Assembly (NCBI GenBank): GCA_963836375.1
Contig: CAWIJK010000002.1
Span: 1,178,001-1,242,000, forward strand
DNA length: 64,000 bases
Direction: 5' to 3'
Source: CAWIJK01 sp963836375
GTDB lineage: Bacteria > Actinomycetota > Acidimicrobiia > Acidimicrobiales > RAAP-2
Position numbers and translations under genes: made by a program. Below are positions 1-9,275 of the stretch, one piece after another; position 1 is the stretch's first letter, and the number at the start of each line of letters is the position of its first letter. The notes beneath the pieces were generated by a model. It did not search any database. It was not told where the DNA came from and saw only the letters and a list, made by a program, of their open reading frames with translations.

Positions 1-117
1 CGGAGGTGCACCGGAGGCCGTCGCGGCGGCCGGCGGTGCGACGGCGGCGGCCGTCCCGCAGTTGGGGCAGGCGGTTGCGCCCGCCGGGAGGACCTGACCG
101 CAGTTCGTGCAGTTCAT
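1..117 (-). CDS. zinc-ribbon protein, N-terminal fragment
   Basis: The first 39 codons of a gene that runs off the left edge. Translation from the ATG at 117 begins MNCTNCGQVLPAG and continues ACPNCG, giving two CxxC pairs (residues 3-6 and 18-21). This is the usual N-terminal zinc ribbon of actinobacterial membrane or secreted proteins. An Ala/Pro-rich stretch follows, which often links the ribbon to transmembrane segments. The function cannot be told from this fragment. It is the first gene of a minus-strand unit, because no coding sequence is seen upstream of it for 700 bases. Confidence 0.6.
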   Translation of the reverse strand, partial: MNCTNCGQVLPAGATACPNCGTAAAVAPPAAATASGAPP

Positions 118-817
118 TGTCGTCGCCCTTTCCAGGCATGCCGGCCGTCGCCCCAGTCTCCTGATGCCCGGCCGGATCGTCTAGTCGGCCCCCATCCTTG
201 CAAATTTGGGGTCCGGAGGTCGGGGATGGTGGCCGGGCCGTGCTGGCGGAGCCCCGGCGCCGTTCCGGGCGGACCCACGCCGGACGGTCCTCGATCCCCC
301 CGGCGTGGTCCCGGGGAGTGCCGGGCGACCCCCCAGGCCAGAGCACGCGGTGGCGGGGCCGGTGCGCCGCCCGGCGTTGGGGTCGCCCAGGGTGCCGGCC
401 GCCATGGCCCTCACCGATCACCGGGCCCTTCGCCAGGGGGCGGTGAAGCCCCGGCGTCGAGGCGGCGGCACCCCCGGCTCCATGAGACGAGAGGTGGGCG
501 GCCACCCCCGGCCCGGGGCCCTCGCGCTCAGGGTCGGCGTGGTCGGCCCCCCGGCAGCCCGACCCCATGACCGCGGTCACGGTTCGGTGTCTCGGTCGCC
601 CACATCGTCTCGACGTCGGTCCTCGAGACCGCCCGCGCCCCCAAAGAACGGCGCGGCACAGAGGGACAGACCGGTGTCGTCGGCCGTCGCCCGGGTCGCC
701 GACGCCACTCGTCGTCAGGGACCGCACCGGGCTGGCGGCACGGGTTGGGGGCACCGGGCTGGGGAGCACCCCCCAGGATCCGGCCTAGGCTCGGGCCAGC
801 CAACCGGGAGCGACCAG
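118..817. other. 700-base gap without a convincing gene
   Basis: Several open frames cross this GC-rich stretch on both strands, but their translations are Arg/Pro/Gly-rich and show no domain. I see no tRNA cloverleaf and no RNase P or tmRNA core motif. It probably holds the divergent promoters for the minus-strand zinc-ribbon gene and the plus-strand gene at 818. Confidence 0.4.
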
Positions 818-1138
818 ATGACCACTGACCACACGGCGGAATCGGACCAGAGCGAGGCCGGCTCCATCAAGCTCGACGGGCACAACCGTCACACCCTCGA
901 GCGGCTCTTCGCCCATCCGACCAGCCACAACATCCAGTGGCACGACGTGCAGTCCCTGCTCGAGCAGGTGGGCTCGGTCAACGAGCACCCCGACGGCAAG
1001 CTGGTCGTCCGGGTGGGTCAGCGGAGCGAGACGTTCGATCCGAAGCGTTCGCACGACCTCGACATCGAGCACGTCATGGAACTGCGTCGGATCCTGACCG
1101 CCGCCGGCATCACCCCCGAAACGCCCGAGAAGCGCTGA
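818..1138 (+). CDS. conserved hypothetical protein, possibly HicA-like fold
   Basis: A 106-residue soluble protein. I start it at the ATG at 818, because the longer upstream reading is compositionally unlike the rest. The body reads HTLERLFAHPTSHNIQWHDV, then a VVRVG strand, then a helix ending LRRILTAAGI. This order (short helix, strands, a basic/His loop, then an LRRIL-like C-terminal helix) resembles the small double-stranded-RNA-binding-like fold of HicA mRNA interferases. The match is remote and no HicB partner lies next to it, so a toxin role is speculative. It is divergent from the ribosomal protein genes on the other strand. Confidence 0.55.
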   Translation: MTTDHTAESDQSEAGSIKLDGHNRHTLERLFAHPTSHNIQWHDVQSLLEQVGSVNEHPDGKLVVRVGQRSETFDPKRSHDLDIEHVMELRRILTAAGITPETPEKR

Positions 1139-1183
1139 GCGCCGGTCGTTCCGGACATCGGTCGGCGGCCGGGGTTCGAACGG

Positions 1184-1435
1184 TCAGTCCGGGACGACGT
1201 CGACCAGCTTGCGGCCCTGTCGGGAGCCGAAGCGCACCACCCCGTCGATCATGGCGAACAAGGTGTCGTCGCCGCCGCGGCCCACGTTCTCGCCCGGGTG
1301 AAAACGCGTGCCGCGCTGGCGCACGATGATCGAGCCGGCCGGGACCGAGGTCCCCGAGAAGACTTTCACCCCGAGGCGCTGAGCGTTCGAGTCCCGACCG
1401 TTTCGGGTCGAGCCGCCACCTTTGGTCTTGGACAT
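1184..1435 (-). CDS. rpmA: 50S ribosomal protein L27
   Basis: An 83-residue basic protein of the usual L27 length. It opens MSKTKGGGSTRNGRDS and has the characteristic RLGVKVF, GSIIVRQRGT and HPGENVGRG segments. The flexible N-terminal tail of L27 reaches the peptidyl-transferase centre of the large subunit. The gene lies 13 bases after rplU and is surely co-transcribed with it. The GTPase gene obg, which normally follows, is absent; a plus-strand gene lies there instead. Confidence 0.97.
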   Translation of the reverse strand: MSKTKGGGSTRNGRDSNAQRLGVKVFSGTSVPAGSIIVRQRGTRFHPGENVGRGGDDTLFAMIDGVVRFGSRQGRKLVDVVPD

Positions 1436-1448
1436 CGCTGGTGCCTCC

Positions 1449-1763
1449 TCAGCCGGCCGCCGAGATGGAACGGATCTCCACCGTGGCGTAGCGCTGGCGG
1501 TGGCCCCACCGGCGGCGCTGGTTCGTCTTGTTCTTGTAGGTCAGGGCGTTGATCTTGGGTCCCTGTTCCTCGCCCACGATCTCGGCGGTGACGCTGGCCC
1601 CGGCCAGCTGGTCCGGGGTGGCCAGCACGGTGTCGCCGTCGACCACCAGCACCGGCTCGAAGCTGACCTCGGCCCCCACCGGCTGGCCCAACAACTCGAC
1701 CCGGAGCCGCTGGCCCTCGGCCACCCGCTCCTGCTTGCCCCCGGTCCTGATCACGGCGTACAT
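1449..1763 (-). CDS. rplU: 50S ribosomal protein L21
   Basis: A 104-residue protein beginning MYAVIRTGGKQERV, the invariant L21 start, and containing the KINALTYKNKTNQRRRWGHR region that contacts 23S rRNA. Its length is standard. It follows the RNase E/G gene by 59 bases and precedes rpmA, an order conserved in many actinobacteria, so rne, rplU and rpmA may form one transcript. Confidence 0.97.
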   Translation of the reverse strand: MYAVIRTGGKQERVAEGQRLRVELLGQPVGAEVSFEPVLVVDGDTVLATPDQLAGASVTAEIVGEEQGPKINALTYKNKTNQRRRWGHRQRYATVEIRSISAAG

Positions 1764-1822
1764 AAGGGTCAGATGCTATCGCGCCCGGCGGGGCGGGTCA
1801 GCCCGGTCCCCGGGACCGCCGC

Positions 1823-3600
1823 TCACAGGACCGACTGGTCCAAGATGATGCCCCGCCCGTGGCAGACCTCGCACACCGTCGAGAGGGACTCGATCAGACC
1901 CTCGGAGATCCGCTTGCGGGTCATCTCGACCAGCCCGAGCTCGGAGATGTCGAAGACCTGGGTCCGGGTCTTGTCCCGGGCCAGTGCGTTGCGCAGGGCG
2001 GCCGCCACCTTGTCCCGGTTCTCGCGGATCTCCATGTCGATGAAGTCGATGACGATGATGCCGCCGATGTCCCGGAGCCGCAGTTGGCGGGCGACCTCCT
2101 CGGCCGCCTCCATGTTGTTGCGGAAGACTGTTTCTTCGAGATTGGTCTTGCCCACGTTCTTGCCGGTGTTCACGTCGATCACGGTGAGCGCCTCGGTCCG
2201 CTCGATGATGAGCGATCCGCCCGATGGCAGCCACACCTTGCGGTCGAGGGCCTTGTGCAGCTGCTCGTGGACGTGGTAGCGGTCGAAGATCGGCTGGCCC
2301 TCGGCCTCGGTGTCGTAGAGCTCGACCCGCTCGGCCAGTTCGGGGCTGACCGTGCCCACGTAGTCGCGGACCTGCTCGTAGAGCACCGGGTCGTCGATGA
2401 CGACCCCCCGGTACTCGCTGTTGAGCTCCTCGCGCAGGATGCGCACCGCCAGGTCGGGCTCGCGGTACAACAGGCCCGGCGCGTCCGAGCGGGAGGCCTC
2501 GGCCTCGATCGCCTTCCACTGCTCGAGCAAGCCGTTGACATCCCGACGCAGTTCGTCCTCGCTGGCCCCCTCGGCCGCGGTCCGCACGATGAGGCCGTGG
2601 CCGGCCGGCCGGACCTCGTCGACGATGCGCCGGAGGCGTCGGCGCTCGTTGTCGCCCAGACGCTTGGAGATCCCGAAGGCGCTCGAGTTGGGGACGAGCA
2701 CGGCGAAGCGGCCCGGCAGCGAGACCTCCTGGGTCAGCCGGGCCCCCTTGGCCCCGATGGGGTTCTTGGTCACCTGGCACAAGATGTTCTGGCCGGCCTT
2801 GAGGACGTCTTCGATCCGGGGCTGGGAGCCCTGGCCCTGGCCACCCCCCTCGATGTCGTCACGGTCGTAGCGGACGTCGCCCCGGTAGAGCACGGCGTTC
2901 TTGGGGATCCCGATGTCGATGAAGGCGGCTTCCATTCCCGGCAGGACGTTCTGGACCCGGCCCCGGTAGATGTTGCCGTCGATCTGGGTGGTCTCGTCCG
3001 CCGCTCGGGCCACGTAGTGCTCGACCAGGGTCCGCCCCTCGAGCATCGAGATCTGAGTGACATTCGGCTGGACGTGGACCGCCACCAGGTACCGACCGAC
3101 CGACTTGCCCCGCCGGTCGCGCCCTCCCCGACGGCGGCCCCGCGACCGGCGCGGGCCGCTCTCGGACTCCTCGGCATCTGCGGCGCGGGTGGCCGGGCCC
3201 GGTGCCGAAGGGGCCGTCGGCGGGGCTGGGGGCCGGTCGAGGCCGGCGCCGCGGCCGCCGCGACTCCCGGTCGCAGGCTCACGGGTCCTGGGATCGCGGG
3301 CCCCCGCCTCGCGGGTCCCCGGGTCACGCGTCCCGTTGGCCGTTCCGCTCCCCCGTCCCCCCCTCCGGGCTGGTCGACGCCAGGGGAAGGTGGGGCCACC
3401 GGGCGGGCCACACCAGGCGCGGGGCGCGTGTCACCGATCCTCGGCTTGGGGGGCGGCGGCGCCGCCAGCCCAGGGGTGGGAGCGACCACCGGACTAGCCG
3501 GTGCCGCGACCTCCCCGACAGGCTCGTTGGGCGGCCGCCCACCCTCGATGGGCGTGCTCGGCGGCCCGCTCCCGGGTCCGCCGTTCTCCGACTCGGACAT
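1823..3600 (-). CDS. rne: RNase E/G family endoribonuclease, frame broken by one base
   Basis: The catalytic half (about 3085 down to 1823) is a clear RNase E/G: an S1 part (NIYRGRVQNVLPGMEAAFID), the two metal-binding aspartate motifs (TVIDVNTGK and IVIDFIDM) and a CEVCHGRG zinc-link motif near the end. Reading upstream in this frame continues through RRGKSVGRYLVAVHVQPN and a DAEESESGP acidic patch to about 3350, with no start codon. The only convincing start, an ATG at 3600 behind AAGGAGGG, lies in another frame and gives a Pro/Gly-rich N-terminus (MSESENGGPG...). The two frames meet in a run of seven G (plus strand C) near 3355-3361. One added base would give about 592 residues. The cause is a sequencing indel or a slippage site. 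Confidence 0.85.
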
Positions 3601-3609
3601 GAGGGAGAT

Positions 3610-3617
3610 CCCTCCTT
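3610..3617 (-). promoter_or_regulatory. strong ribosome binding site deciding the rne start
   Basis: On the minus strand this reads AAGGAGGG, nine bases before the ATG at 3598-3600. It is one of the best Shine-Dalgarno matches in the core region. It argues that translation of rne starts here and not at the internal GTG at 3085. Confidence 0.7.
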
Positions 3618-3624
3618 ACGCGGT

Positions 3625-4488
3625 TCACGACGCACGCTCCTGGGCGTGCGGAGCGCCATTCCCCGGCTCCGTGCCGCTGGAGGCCAGCGGCTCGGTCCGG
3701 GCGCCGTCGCGCTCGATCCATTGATGCGTCCTGCAGGCCCGTACCAGCACCAGGTCGGTACCGAGCCCCTCTAACAGTTCCCCTGGGCGTACCCCGCGGG
3801 GGTGGGTGGCCAGCTCCGCTCGGAGTCCGAGGGCGGCGACGCCCGTCGCTCCGGGCCTGGCCACCGCCTCGATCGGGGCCAGCGCCAGCACCGACGGGCG
3901 GAGGTCGTCCTCCACCTGGCGCCCCTTGCGCTGCCGCCGGATGACGACACTCGGGGCATCGAGCAGTCGCCCGATCCGTGTCGCCAACTCCTTTGCGGCC
4001 ACCCCGAGTACCTCCAGCTCCCAGTTGCAGGATGTTACCTCCTGCTGGAGAGAACCGGCACCACCGGGCACCGACCCCAGCGCCTGGACCTCGATCCCCT
4101 CGGGCAGCAGCTCGGTGAGGATGGCGGCCAGCTCGGCGGGCGCCGGGTCCTCGCCCGGGCGGCGCCCCGGCCCCTCGGGCGGATCGAGCCGGACGTCGAG
4201 GTACTCGGCGAGCGACTCGCAGCCGGTGGGCAAGGCGAGGCCGAAGCTCAACAGCGGGTGGGGGGAGAATCCCTCCGACCAGGCCACCGGCAGCCCGCTG
4301 CGCCGGAGCGCCCGCTCCCACATCCGGGCCACGTCCCGGTGGCTGGTGAAACGGATCTTGCCCACCTTGGCGTAGCGGAGCCGGATCCGCTCGTGGGTCG
4401 GGGCCGGCGGCGGGGCGTCGCCGGCCGTCGCGAGCGGCGCCGCGCCCGGGCTCTCGGCGGCCCCCACCGTGGCCGAGGAGAGGCTCAC
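3625..4488 (-). CDS. radical SAM-linked protein, DUF2344 (TIGR03936)
   Basis: A 287-residue protein with the DUF2344 signature: RLRYAKVGKIRFTSHRDV, then SEGFSPHPLLSFGLALPTG, then a C-terminal QWIERDG. I start it at the GTG at 4488, which overlaps the TGA of the upstream radical SAM gene as GTGA; this implies translational coupling. In many bacteria the two proteins are fused or adjacent. The family is thought to act with the radical SAM partner on an RNA or protein substrate, which is not known. It lies 24 bases before the rne start. Confidence 0.9.
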   Translation of the reverse strand: MSLSSATVGAAESPGAAPLATAGDAPPPAPTHERIRLRYAKVGKIRFTSHRDVARMWERALRRSGLPVAWSEGFSPHPLLSFGLALPTGCESLAEYLDVRLDPPEGPGRRPGEDPAPAELAAILTELLPEGIEVQALGSVPGGAGSLQQEVTSCNWELEVLGVAAKELATRIGRLLDAPSVVIRRQRKGRQVEDDLRPSVLALAPIEAVARPGATGVAALGLRAELATHPRGVRPGELLEGLGTDLVLVRACRTHQWIERDGARTEPLASSGTEPGNGAPHAQERAS

Positions 4489-6443
4489 CGCCGATCCCCC
4501 GCCGCGGCCGTCACGAAACGCACCGGCACCCGTCCCCCGAGGGCCAGGTCCTGGCCGGTGCCCTGGCTCCCGCCGGCCGGCGGCACGGCCGAGGCCACGA
4601 CGTGCTCGATGCCGAAGCCGGTGCAGGCGCCGCAGTCGTAGCACGGGGTCCAGCGGCAGTCCTCCAGGCCCTTCTCGGCGATGGCGTCCTGCCAGTCGTC
4701 CCACAGGAAGTCGCGGTGGAGGCCGGCCGAGAGGTGATCCCACGGGAGCGGCTCGTCGCGACCGCGGTCCCGGTACACGGTGCGCTCGAGCGAGAGGCCC
4801 TCGGCAGCCAACGCCTCCTCCCACAGCCCAAGATCGAAGCGCTCCGACCACTCCTGGAAGGTCCCCCCGGCCCGCCACACCCGCTCGATGACCGCACCGA
4901 TCCGACGGTCACCCCGGCTGGCGATCCCCTCGGCCACCGAGGCCTCGGGGTCGTGCCAGCGGATGGTGAGGCCCTTGGCCCCCCGCCCGGCCTCGCGGAC
5001 GAGCGCCACCTTGCGACGGAGCTCGGCGACGGTGTCCTGGCCGAACCACTGGAACGGGGTGTGGGGCTTGGGGACGAAGCCGCCGACCGAGCACACCACG
5101 GTGACCGAGCGGTGGTAGCGGCGGCCGATCTCAACGCAGCGCTTCCCGAGCTCGGCGATGCCGAGGACGTCTTCGTCGAGCTCGGTCGGCAGGCCGATCA
5201 TGAAGTAGAGCTTCACCCGGCGCCAACCTTGGCTGAAGGCGGCGTCCACGGCGCTGTAAAGGTCCTCTTCACGGATCAGCTTGTTGATGACCTGGCGCAT
5301 CCGCCAGGTCCCGCCCTCGGGGGCGAAGGTCAGTCCGGTCCGGCGGACCCGCTGGATCTGGGCCGCCGTGCCCACAGTGAAGGCGTCCACCCGCAGGCTG
5401 GGCAGGCTGACCGAGACCCGCTCGCCGTGGCGCGGGTCCTCGATGATGTCGCGCACGGTGTCCTCGATCCCCGAGAAGTCCGCCGTGGACAGCGAGGTCA
5501 GGGCCACCTCGTCGTAGCCGGTCCACTCCAGGCCGTCGGCCACCATCTGGCGCACCTGGTCGGCCGGGCGCTCGCGGACGGGGCGGGTGATCATCCCGGC
5601 CTGGCAGAACCGGCAGCCCCGGGTGCAGCCCCGGAAGACCTCGACGTTGAGCCGGTCGTGGACGACCTCGGTCAGCGGAACCAGCTGGCGCGAGGGGTAC
5701 GGCCACTCGGCCAGGTCGGCGATGGTTCGCTTCTCGACGCTGGCCGGAACCGTGTCGTCGATCGGCTCGGTGGCCGCCAGGCGGCCGTCGGCGTCGTATC
5801 GGGGCACGTAGAGCGACGGGACGTAGACACCGTCGATGCGGGCCAGGGCCCGCAGGAGGCCGTCGCGGTCGGTGCGGGCGCCGGGACCGGCCAGCCAGCG
5901 GCCGATCACCTCGTTCATCTCGCTCACGACCTCCTCGCCGTCGCCCAGCGCGAAGGCGTCGACGAAGTCGGCCAGGGGCTCGGGGTTGAAGGTGCAGTGG
6001 CCGCCGGCCACCACCAGCGGGTCGCCGGAGCCGCGCTCGGCGGAGCGCACCGCCAGGCCGGCCAGGTCGACCAGGTTGACCAGGTTGGTGTACACCAGCT
6101 CGGCCGAGAGGTTGAAGGCCAGGACGTCGAAGGCCCGGGCCGGGAGGTGGTTCTCGACCGAGAAGAGCGGGACGGCGGCCTCGCGCATGGCCGCTTCCAT
6201 GTCGATCCACGGGGCGTAGGCGCGCTCGGCCACGGCGTCGGGGCGGTCGTTCAGGATCTCGTAGAGGATCTGGAGCCCCTGGTTGGGCAGGCCGATCTCG
6301 TAGGTGTCGGGATAGATCAGGAGCCAGGCCACGTCACCTGGTGTCCGCACCGGGCGCCGGGCCCCCTGCTCGCCGCCGATGTAGCGGGCCGGCTTGGTCA
6401 CCCCCCACAGCAGGGGCTCGATCCTCGGCCAGAGCGATTCCAT
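4485..6443 (-). CDS. B12-binding-like radical SAM protein, TIGR03960 family
   Basis: A 652-residue protein. The N-terminal third resembles a cobalamin-binding fold (SVENHLPARAFDVLAFNLS; VAGGHCTFNPEPLADFVDAF). The radical SAM core has the iron-sulfur motif CTRGCRFCQAG (CxxxCxxC) near residue 275, followed by YDEVALTSLSTADF and FAPEGGT, typical of this family. The C-terminus carries CYDCGACTGFG, a further cysteine cluster. Length and order match TIGR03960, whose substrate is unknown and which is paired with DUF2344 as here. It sits between penicillin-binding protein 2 and rne. Confidence 0.92.
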   Translation of the reverse strand: MESLWPRIEPLLWGVTKPARYIGGEQGARRPVRTPGDVAWLLIYPDTYEIGLPNQGLQILYEILNDRPDAVAERAYAPWIDMEAAMREAAVPLFSVENHLPARAFDVLAFNLSAELVYTNLVNLVDLAGLAVRSAERGSGDPLVVAGGHCTFNPEPLADFVDAFALGDGEEVVSEMNEVIGRWLAGPGARTDRDGLLRALARIDGVYVPSLYVPRYDADGRLAATEPIDDTVPASVEKRTIADLAEWPYPSRQLVPLTEVVHDRLNVEVFRGCTRGCRFCQAGMITRPVRERPADQVRQMVADGLEWTGYDEVALTSLSTADFSGIEDTVRDIIEDPRHGERVSVSLPSLRVDAFTVGTAAQIQRVRRTGLTFAPEGGTWRMRQVINKLIREEDLYSAVDAAFSQGWRRVKLYFMIGLPTELDEDVLGIAELGKRCVEIGRRYHRSVTVVCSVGGFVPKPHTPFQWFGQDTVAELRRKVALVREAGRGAKGLTIRWHDPEASVAEGIASRGDRRIGAVIERVWRAGGTFQEWSERFDLGLWEEALAAEGLSLERTVYRDRGRDEPLPWDHLSAGLHRDFLWDDWQDAIAEKGLEDCRWTPCYDCGACTGFGIEHVVASAVPPAGGSQGTGQDLALGGRVPVRFVTAAAGDRR

Positions 6444-6483
6444 GACCAGCCGAGTCTACGGGTGACCCGGCCCGGCCCCGGTC

Positions 6484-8748
6484 TCAGCCGCCGACCTGGG
6501 TGGTCGATGTGGTGGTGGTCCCTCCGGTCCCCGGGGCCCCGGTGGGCTGGGGCTTGGCCCCCGGGACCGTCGTGGTCGTGGTGCTCGACGTGGTGGTGGT
6601 CGGCGACCCGGCCGGGGGGTTGGTGGCCGGCGGGGTCGCCGACGGCTGGACGGTGGCGGTGGGGATGCTCAGGTTGGGCGGGATCGGGTTGGTGAGCAGG
6701 TAGTTGAAGGCGTCGCGCACGATGGGGGCCGCCGCGGTGGCCCCGTAGCCACCCTGGTCGACCACGGCCACCACCACGTACTGGGGATTGGGCAGCGGGC
6801 CGAAGGCCACGAACCACGAGTTCGGCTCCAGTTCGCCGGCGTTGCTGGCCGTGCCCGTCTTGCCGGCCAGGGGGAACTGCTGGAGGGGGAACCCCTCGAA
6901 GGCGCTGTAGGCGGTCCCGCTCGGGTTCGAGATCACGCCCTCGAAACCCGAGAGGATCGCTTGATAGTTCGACGGCGACAGACCGACGTGGCCGGTCACC
7001 TTGGGGGTGAACTTGGTCACCAGCTGGCCACCCGGGCTGACGATGGCCCCGGCCACCTGGGGCGCGTACCGGGTCCCGCCGTTGGCGAAGGTCGAGTAGG
7101 CGACCGCCTGGGAGATGGGCGTGATCACGGTGCCACCTTGTCCGAACGCCAGCTCGACGTTGTCCCCGACGTACCAGGTGTCGTTGGGATAGGCGGCGGG
7201 CGCCTCGGCGTGGAGCAGCTTGCGGACCGCCGGGCTGTCGACCCGGCCGGTCGCCTCACCGGGGAGGTCGATGCCAGTCGGCTCACCGAGCCCGTAGGCG
7301 GCCGCCGTGTCCTCTATCGGCTGGGGGCCGTTGCCGTCCGGCGGGTCGGCGATGGCGAACTGGTAGCCCAGGTTGTAGAAGTAGTAGTCGTCGGAGATGG
7401 TGAGGGCCCGGGGAAGGTCCACCTCGCCGGCCCCGACCGCCTCGTCGTCGTGGAACGAGCAGCCGGCCCCCGCCCCGGTGCACCCGGGCACGGTGAAGGT
7501 CCCGGTGTCGTCGACCGACTGGGTGACGCTGACGATCCCGCTGTTGAGGGCGGCGGTCGCCGTGACCAGCTTGAAGGTCGAGCCCGGGGTGTAGAGCCCC
7601 TCGATGGCGTAGTCGTTCAGCCCCCCCGTGGCCTCGATGGCGTTGAGGTCGGCCTGGCTGATCCCGCCGACCCACTGGTTCAGGTTGAAGCTCGGGTACG
7701 AGGCCATGGCCAGCACCTGTCCGTTCTGGGGATCCATCACCACCGCGGCCCCGTTGACGGCGGGCGGGGTGCGGCCCGAGCGGGGGTCGGTGCTGTGGCG
7801 CAGGGCCAGGATCTGGTTCTGCAGGGCGCTCTGCAGCGCTTGTTGGAGCCCGAGGTCGACGTTCAACACGACGGTGTCGCCCTGGACCGGCCTGGTGTTG
7901 CGCAGGGTGCCCACCACCTGGCCCTGCGCGTTGACCTCCAGGGCCTGCTGGCCGTCGGTGCCCCGCAGGTACTGCTCGTACTGGTACTCGATCCCGGACT
8001 TTCCGATCTGGCTGCCCGGGTTGTAGTTCTGCCCGGGATGCTCGGCCAGCTCCTGGCCGGTGATGTCGCCGACGTAGCCCAAGATGTGGGGGGCCACCGG
8101 CTGGCCGGCCGAGTCGGTCTGGGGGTAGGTCCGCTGGGTGACCTCTTGCACCGAGACCCCCGGGTAGTCCGCCTGGTGCTCTTGGAGGTACTGCACCGTC
8201 GAGGACGGGGCGTTGGTCAGGACCGGCACCGGCTCGTAGGGGCTGTAGCGCGGGTCGTTGATGGAGGCCTCCACCTGGGCCGGGGTCTGGCCGATCAGCG
8301 CCGCCACCTGACCGATGACGTCGGGATCCTGGGCCGCCTCCCCGCGGGACAAGACGATCTGGTACTGCACGACGTTGGTCACCAGCACGGTGTCGTTGCG
8401 GTCCACGATCTCGCCCCGGGGGGCGGGCACGTCGACGATGCGGATCTGGTTCGCCGTCACGGCGGCGGCATAGTGATTGGCGTTGATCACCTGGAGCGAC
8501 CAGAGGCGTAGCACCATGACACCGAAGAGCACCAGGACGATCAGACCGACGATCTGGAGGCGGAGCTGGGGTCGGGACGGCTGGTCCTCGGGCGAGGCGA
8601 CCAGGGTGGCCGGGTTGATGCTCTTGCGCGGCCGCATCCGGAACTGTCGGGTGCGGGGTCGCCGGTTGGCCCGGCGCGAGCGCCCGGTCGCCGGAGCGGC
8701 ATAGACGCGGTCACCGCGGATCGGGTGGCGGAGGGACCGGTGGGTCAC
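6484..8748 (-). CDS. mrdA: penicillin-binding protein 2, elongation-type peptidoglycan transpeptidase
   Basis: A 754-residue class B PBP that cross-links peptidoglycan in the elongasome. I start it at the GTG at 8748, which overlaps the mreD stop as GTGA. A basic cytoplasmic tail of about 55 residues precedes one membrane segment (LQIVGLIVLVLFGVMVLRLW). A dimerisation domain follows (APRGEIVDRND). The transpeptidase domain has the active-site STFK in TPGSTFKLVTA and the KTG motif in AGKTGTASN. The C-terminus ends in a Thr/Pro/Gly-rich tail of about 60 residues, probably periplasmic and disordered. RodA, its usual glycosyltransferase partner, is not adjacent. Confidence 0.95.
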   Translation of the reverse strand: MTHRSLRHPIRGDRVYAAPATGRSRRANRRPRTRQFRMRPRKSINPATLVASPEDQPSRPQLRLQIVGLIVLVLFGVMVLRLWSLQVINANHYAAAVTANQIRIVDVPAPRGEIVDRNDTVLVTNVVQYQIVLSRGEAAQDPDVIGQVAALIGQTPAQVEASINDPRYSPYEPVPVLTNAPSSTVQYLQEHQADYPGVSVQEVTQRTYPQTDSAGQPVAPHILGYVGDITGQELAEHPGQNYNPGSQIGKSGIEYQYEQYLRGTDGQQALEVNAQGQVVGTLRNTRPVQGDTVVLNVDLGLQQALQSALQNQILALRHSTDPRSGRTPPAVNGAAVVMDPQNGQVLAMASYPSFNLNQWVGGISQADLNAIEATGGLNDYAIEGLYTPGSTFKLVTATAALNSGIVSVTQSVDDTGTFTVPGCTGAGAGCSFHDDEAVGAGEVDLPRALTISDDYYFYNLGYQFAIADPPDGNGPQPIEDTAAAYGLGEPTGIDLPGEATGRVDSPAVRKLLHAEAPAAYPNDTWYVGDNVELAFGQGGTVITPISQAVAYSTFANGGTRYAPQVAGAIVSPGGQLVTKFTPKVTGHVGLSPSNYQAILSGFEGVISNPSGTAYSAFEGFPLQQFPLAGKTGTASNAGELEPNSWFVAFGPLPNPQYVVVAVVDQGGYGATAAAPIVRDAFNYLLTNPIPPNLSIPTATVQPSATPPATNPPAGSPTTTTSSTTTTTVPGAKPQPTGAPGTGGTTTTSTTQVGG

Positions 8749-9275
8749 CAGCGGGCCCCGGCCGGCGCCGACCGGGTGTCGTCGAACCCCGAGCCGCCCA
8801 CGGCCCAGCGCACCACCCGGACGGCGAGCGGCGCCAGGGCCGCGTTGACCACCGACACCACGACCACGATGGCGGCAAGGTCGACATAGAGGAACTGTTC
8901 TTGTCCGAGGACGGCACCCAGCACGGCGTACAGCATGACGGCTGCGGCACTCGCCGCGAGCGCGACCAGCGACTTGAGCCACCAGATCCCCTCGGTGATC
9001 CGGCCGGTCATCGAGCCCACCCCGAAGCCCACCAGGCATCCGACCAGGGCCGACAGGCCGAAGGGGGTGGGGAGCAGGAGGTCCGCCGCCATCCCGGCGA
9101 CGAATCCCATCACCGCCCCCTCCTCGGGGCCCAGCGCCAGCCCGGCGGCGATGGGCAAGAGGAGCATGAGGTCGGGGTGGACGCCGGCCACCCGGATGTC
9201 CAGGCCGATGGTCGATTGGACGACCAGGACCAACAGGACCACCAGGAACGTCCGGCCGACGGCGCGCAGGGTCAC
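8745..9275 (-). CDS. mreD: rod shape-determining membrane protein MreD
   Basis: A 176-residue integral membrane protein with about five hydrophobic segments, starting FLVVLLVLVVQSTI and containing HPDLMLLLPIAAGLALGPEEG, the family hallmark. I chose the GTG at 9275 because it overlaps the mreC stop as GTGA; a GTG at 9290 is also in frame. MreD belongs to the MreBCD-PBP2 elongasome. It sits between mreC and mrdA in the usual order. Confidence 0.92.
   Translation of the reverse strand: MTLRAVGRTFLVVLLVLVVQSTIGLDIRVAGVHPDLMLLLPIAAGLALGPEEGAVMGFVAGMAADLLLPTPFGLSALVGCLVGFGVGSMTGRITEGIWWLKSLVALAASAAAVMLYAVLGAVLGQEQFLYVDLAAIVVVVSVVNAALAPLAVRVVRWAVGGSGFDDTRSAPAGARW

Noticed and set aside
198..817. 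Overlapping open frames before 818
   Set aside because: Arg/Pro/Gly-rich in all frames with no motif or ribosome site.
3085..3085. GTG at 3085 as the start of RNase E/G
   Set aside because: The conserved region KSVGRYLV lies upstream in the same frame and no ribosome site precedes the GTG.
1859..3724. A 621-codon plus-strand frame over RNase E/G
   Set aside because: Antisense of a clear gene; no domain and composition typical of a shadow frame in GC-rich DNA.
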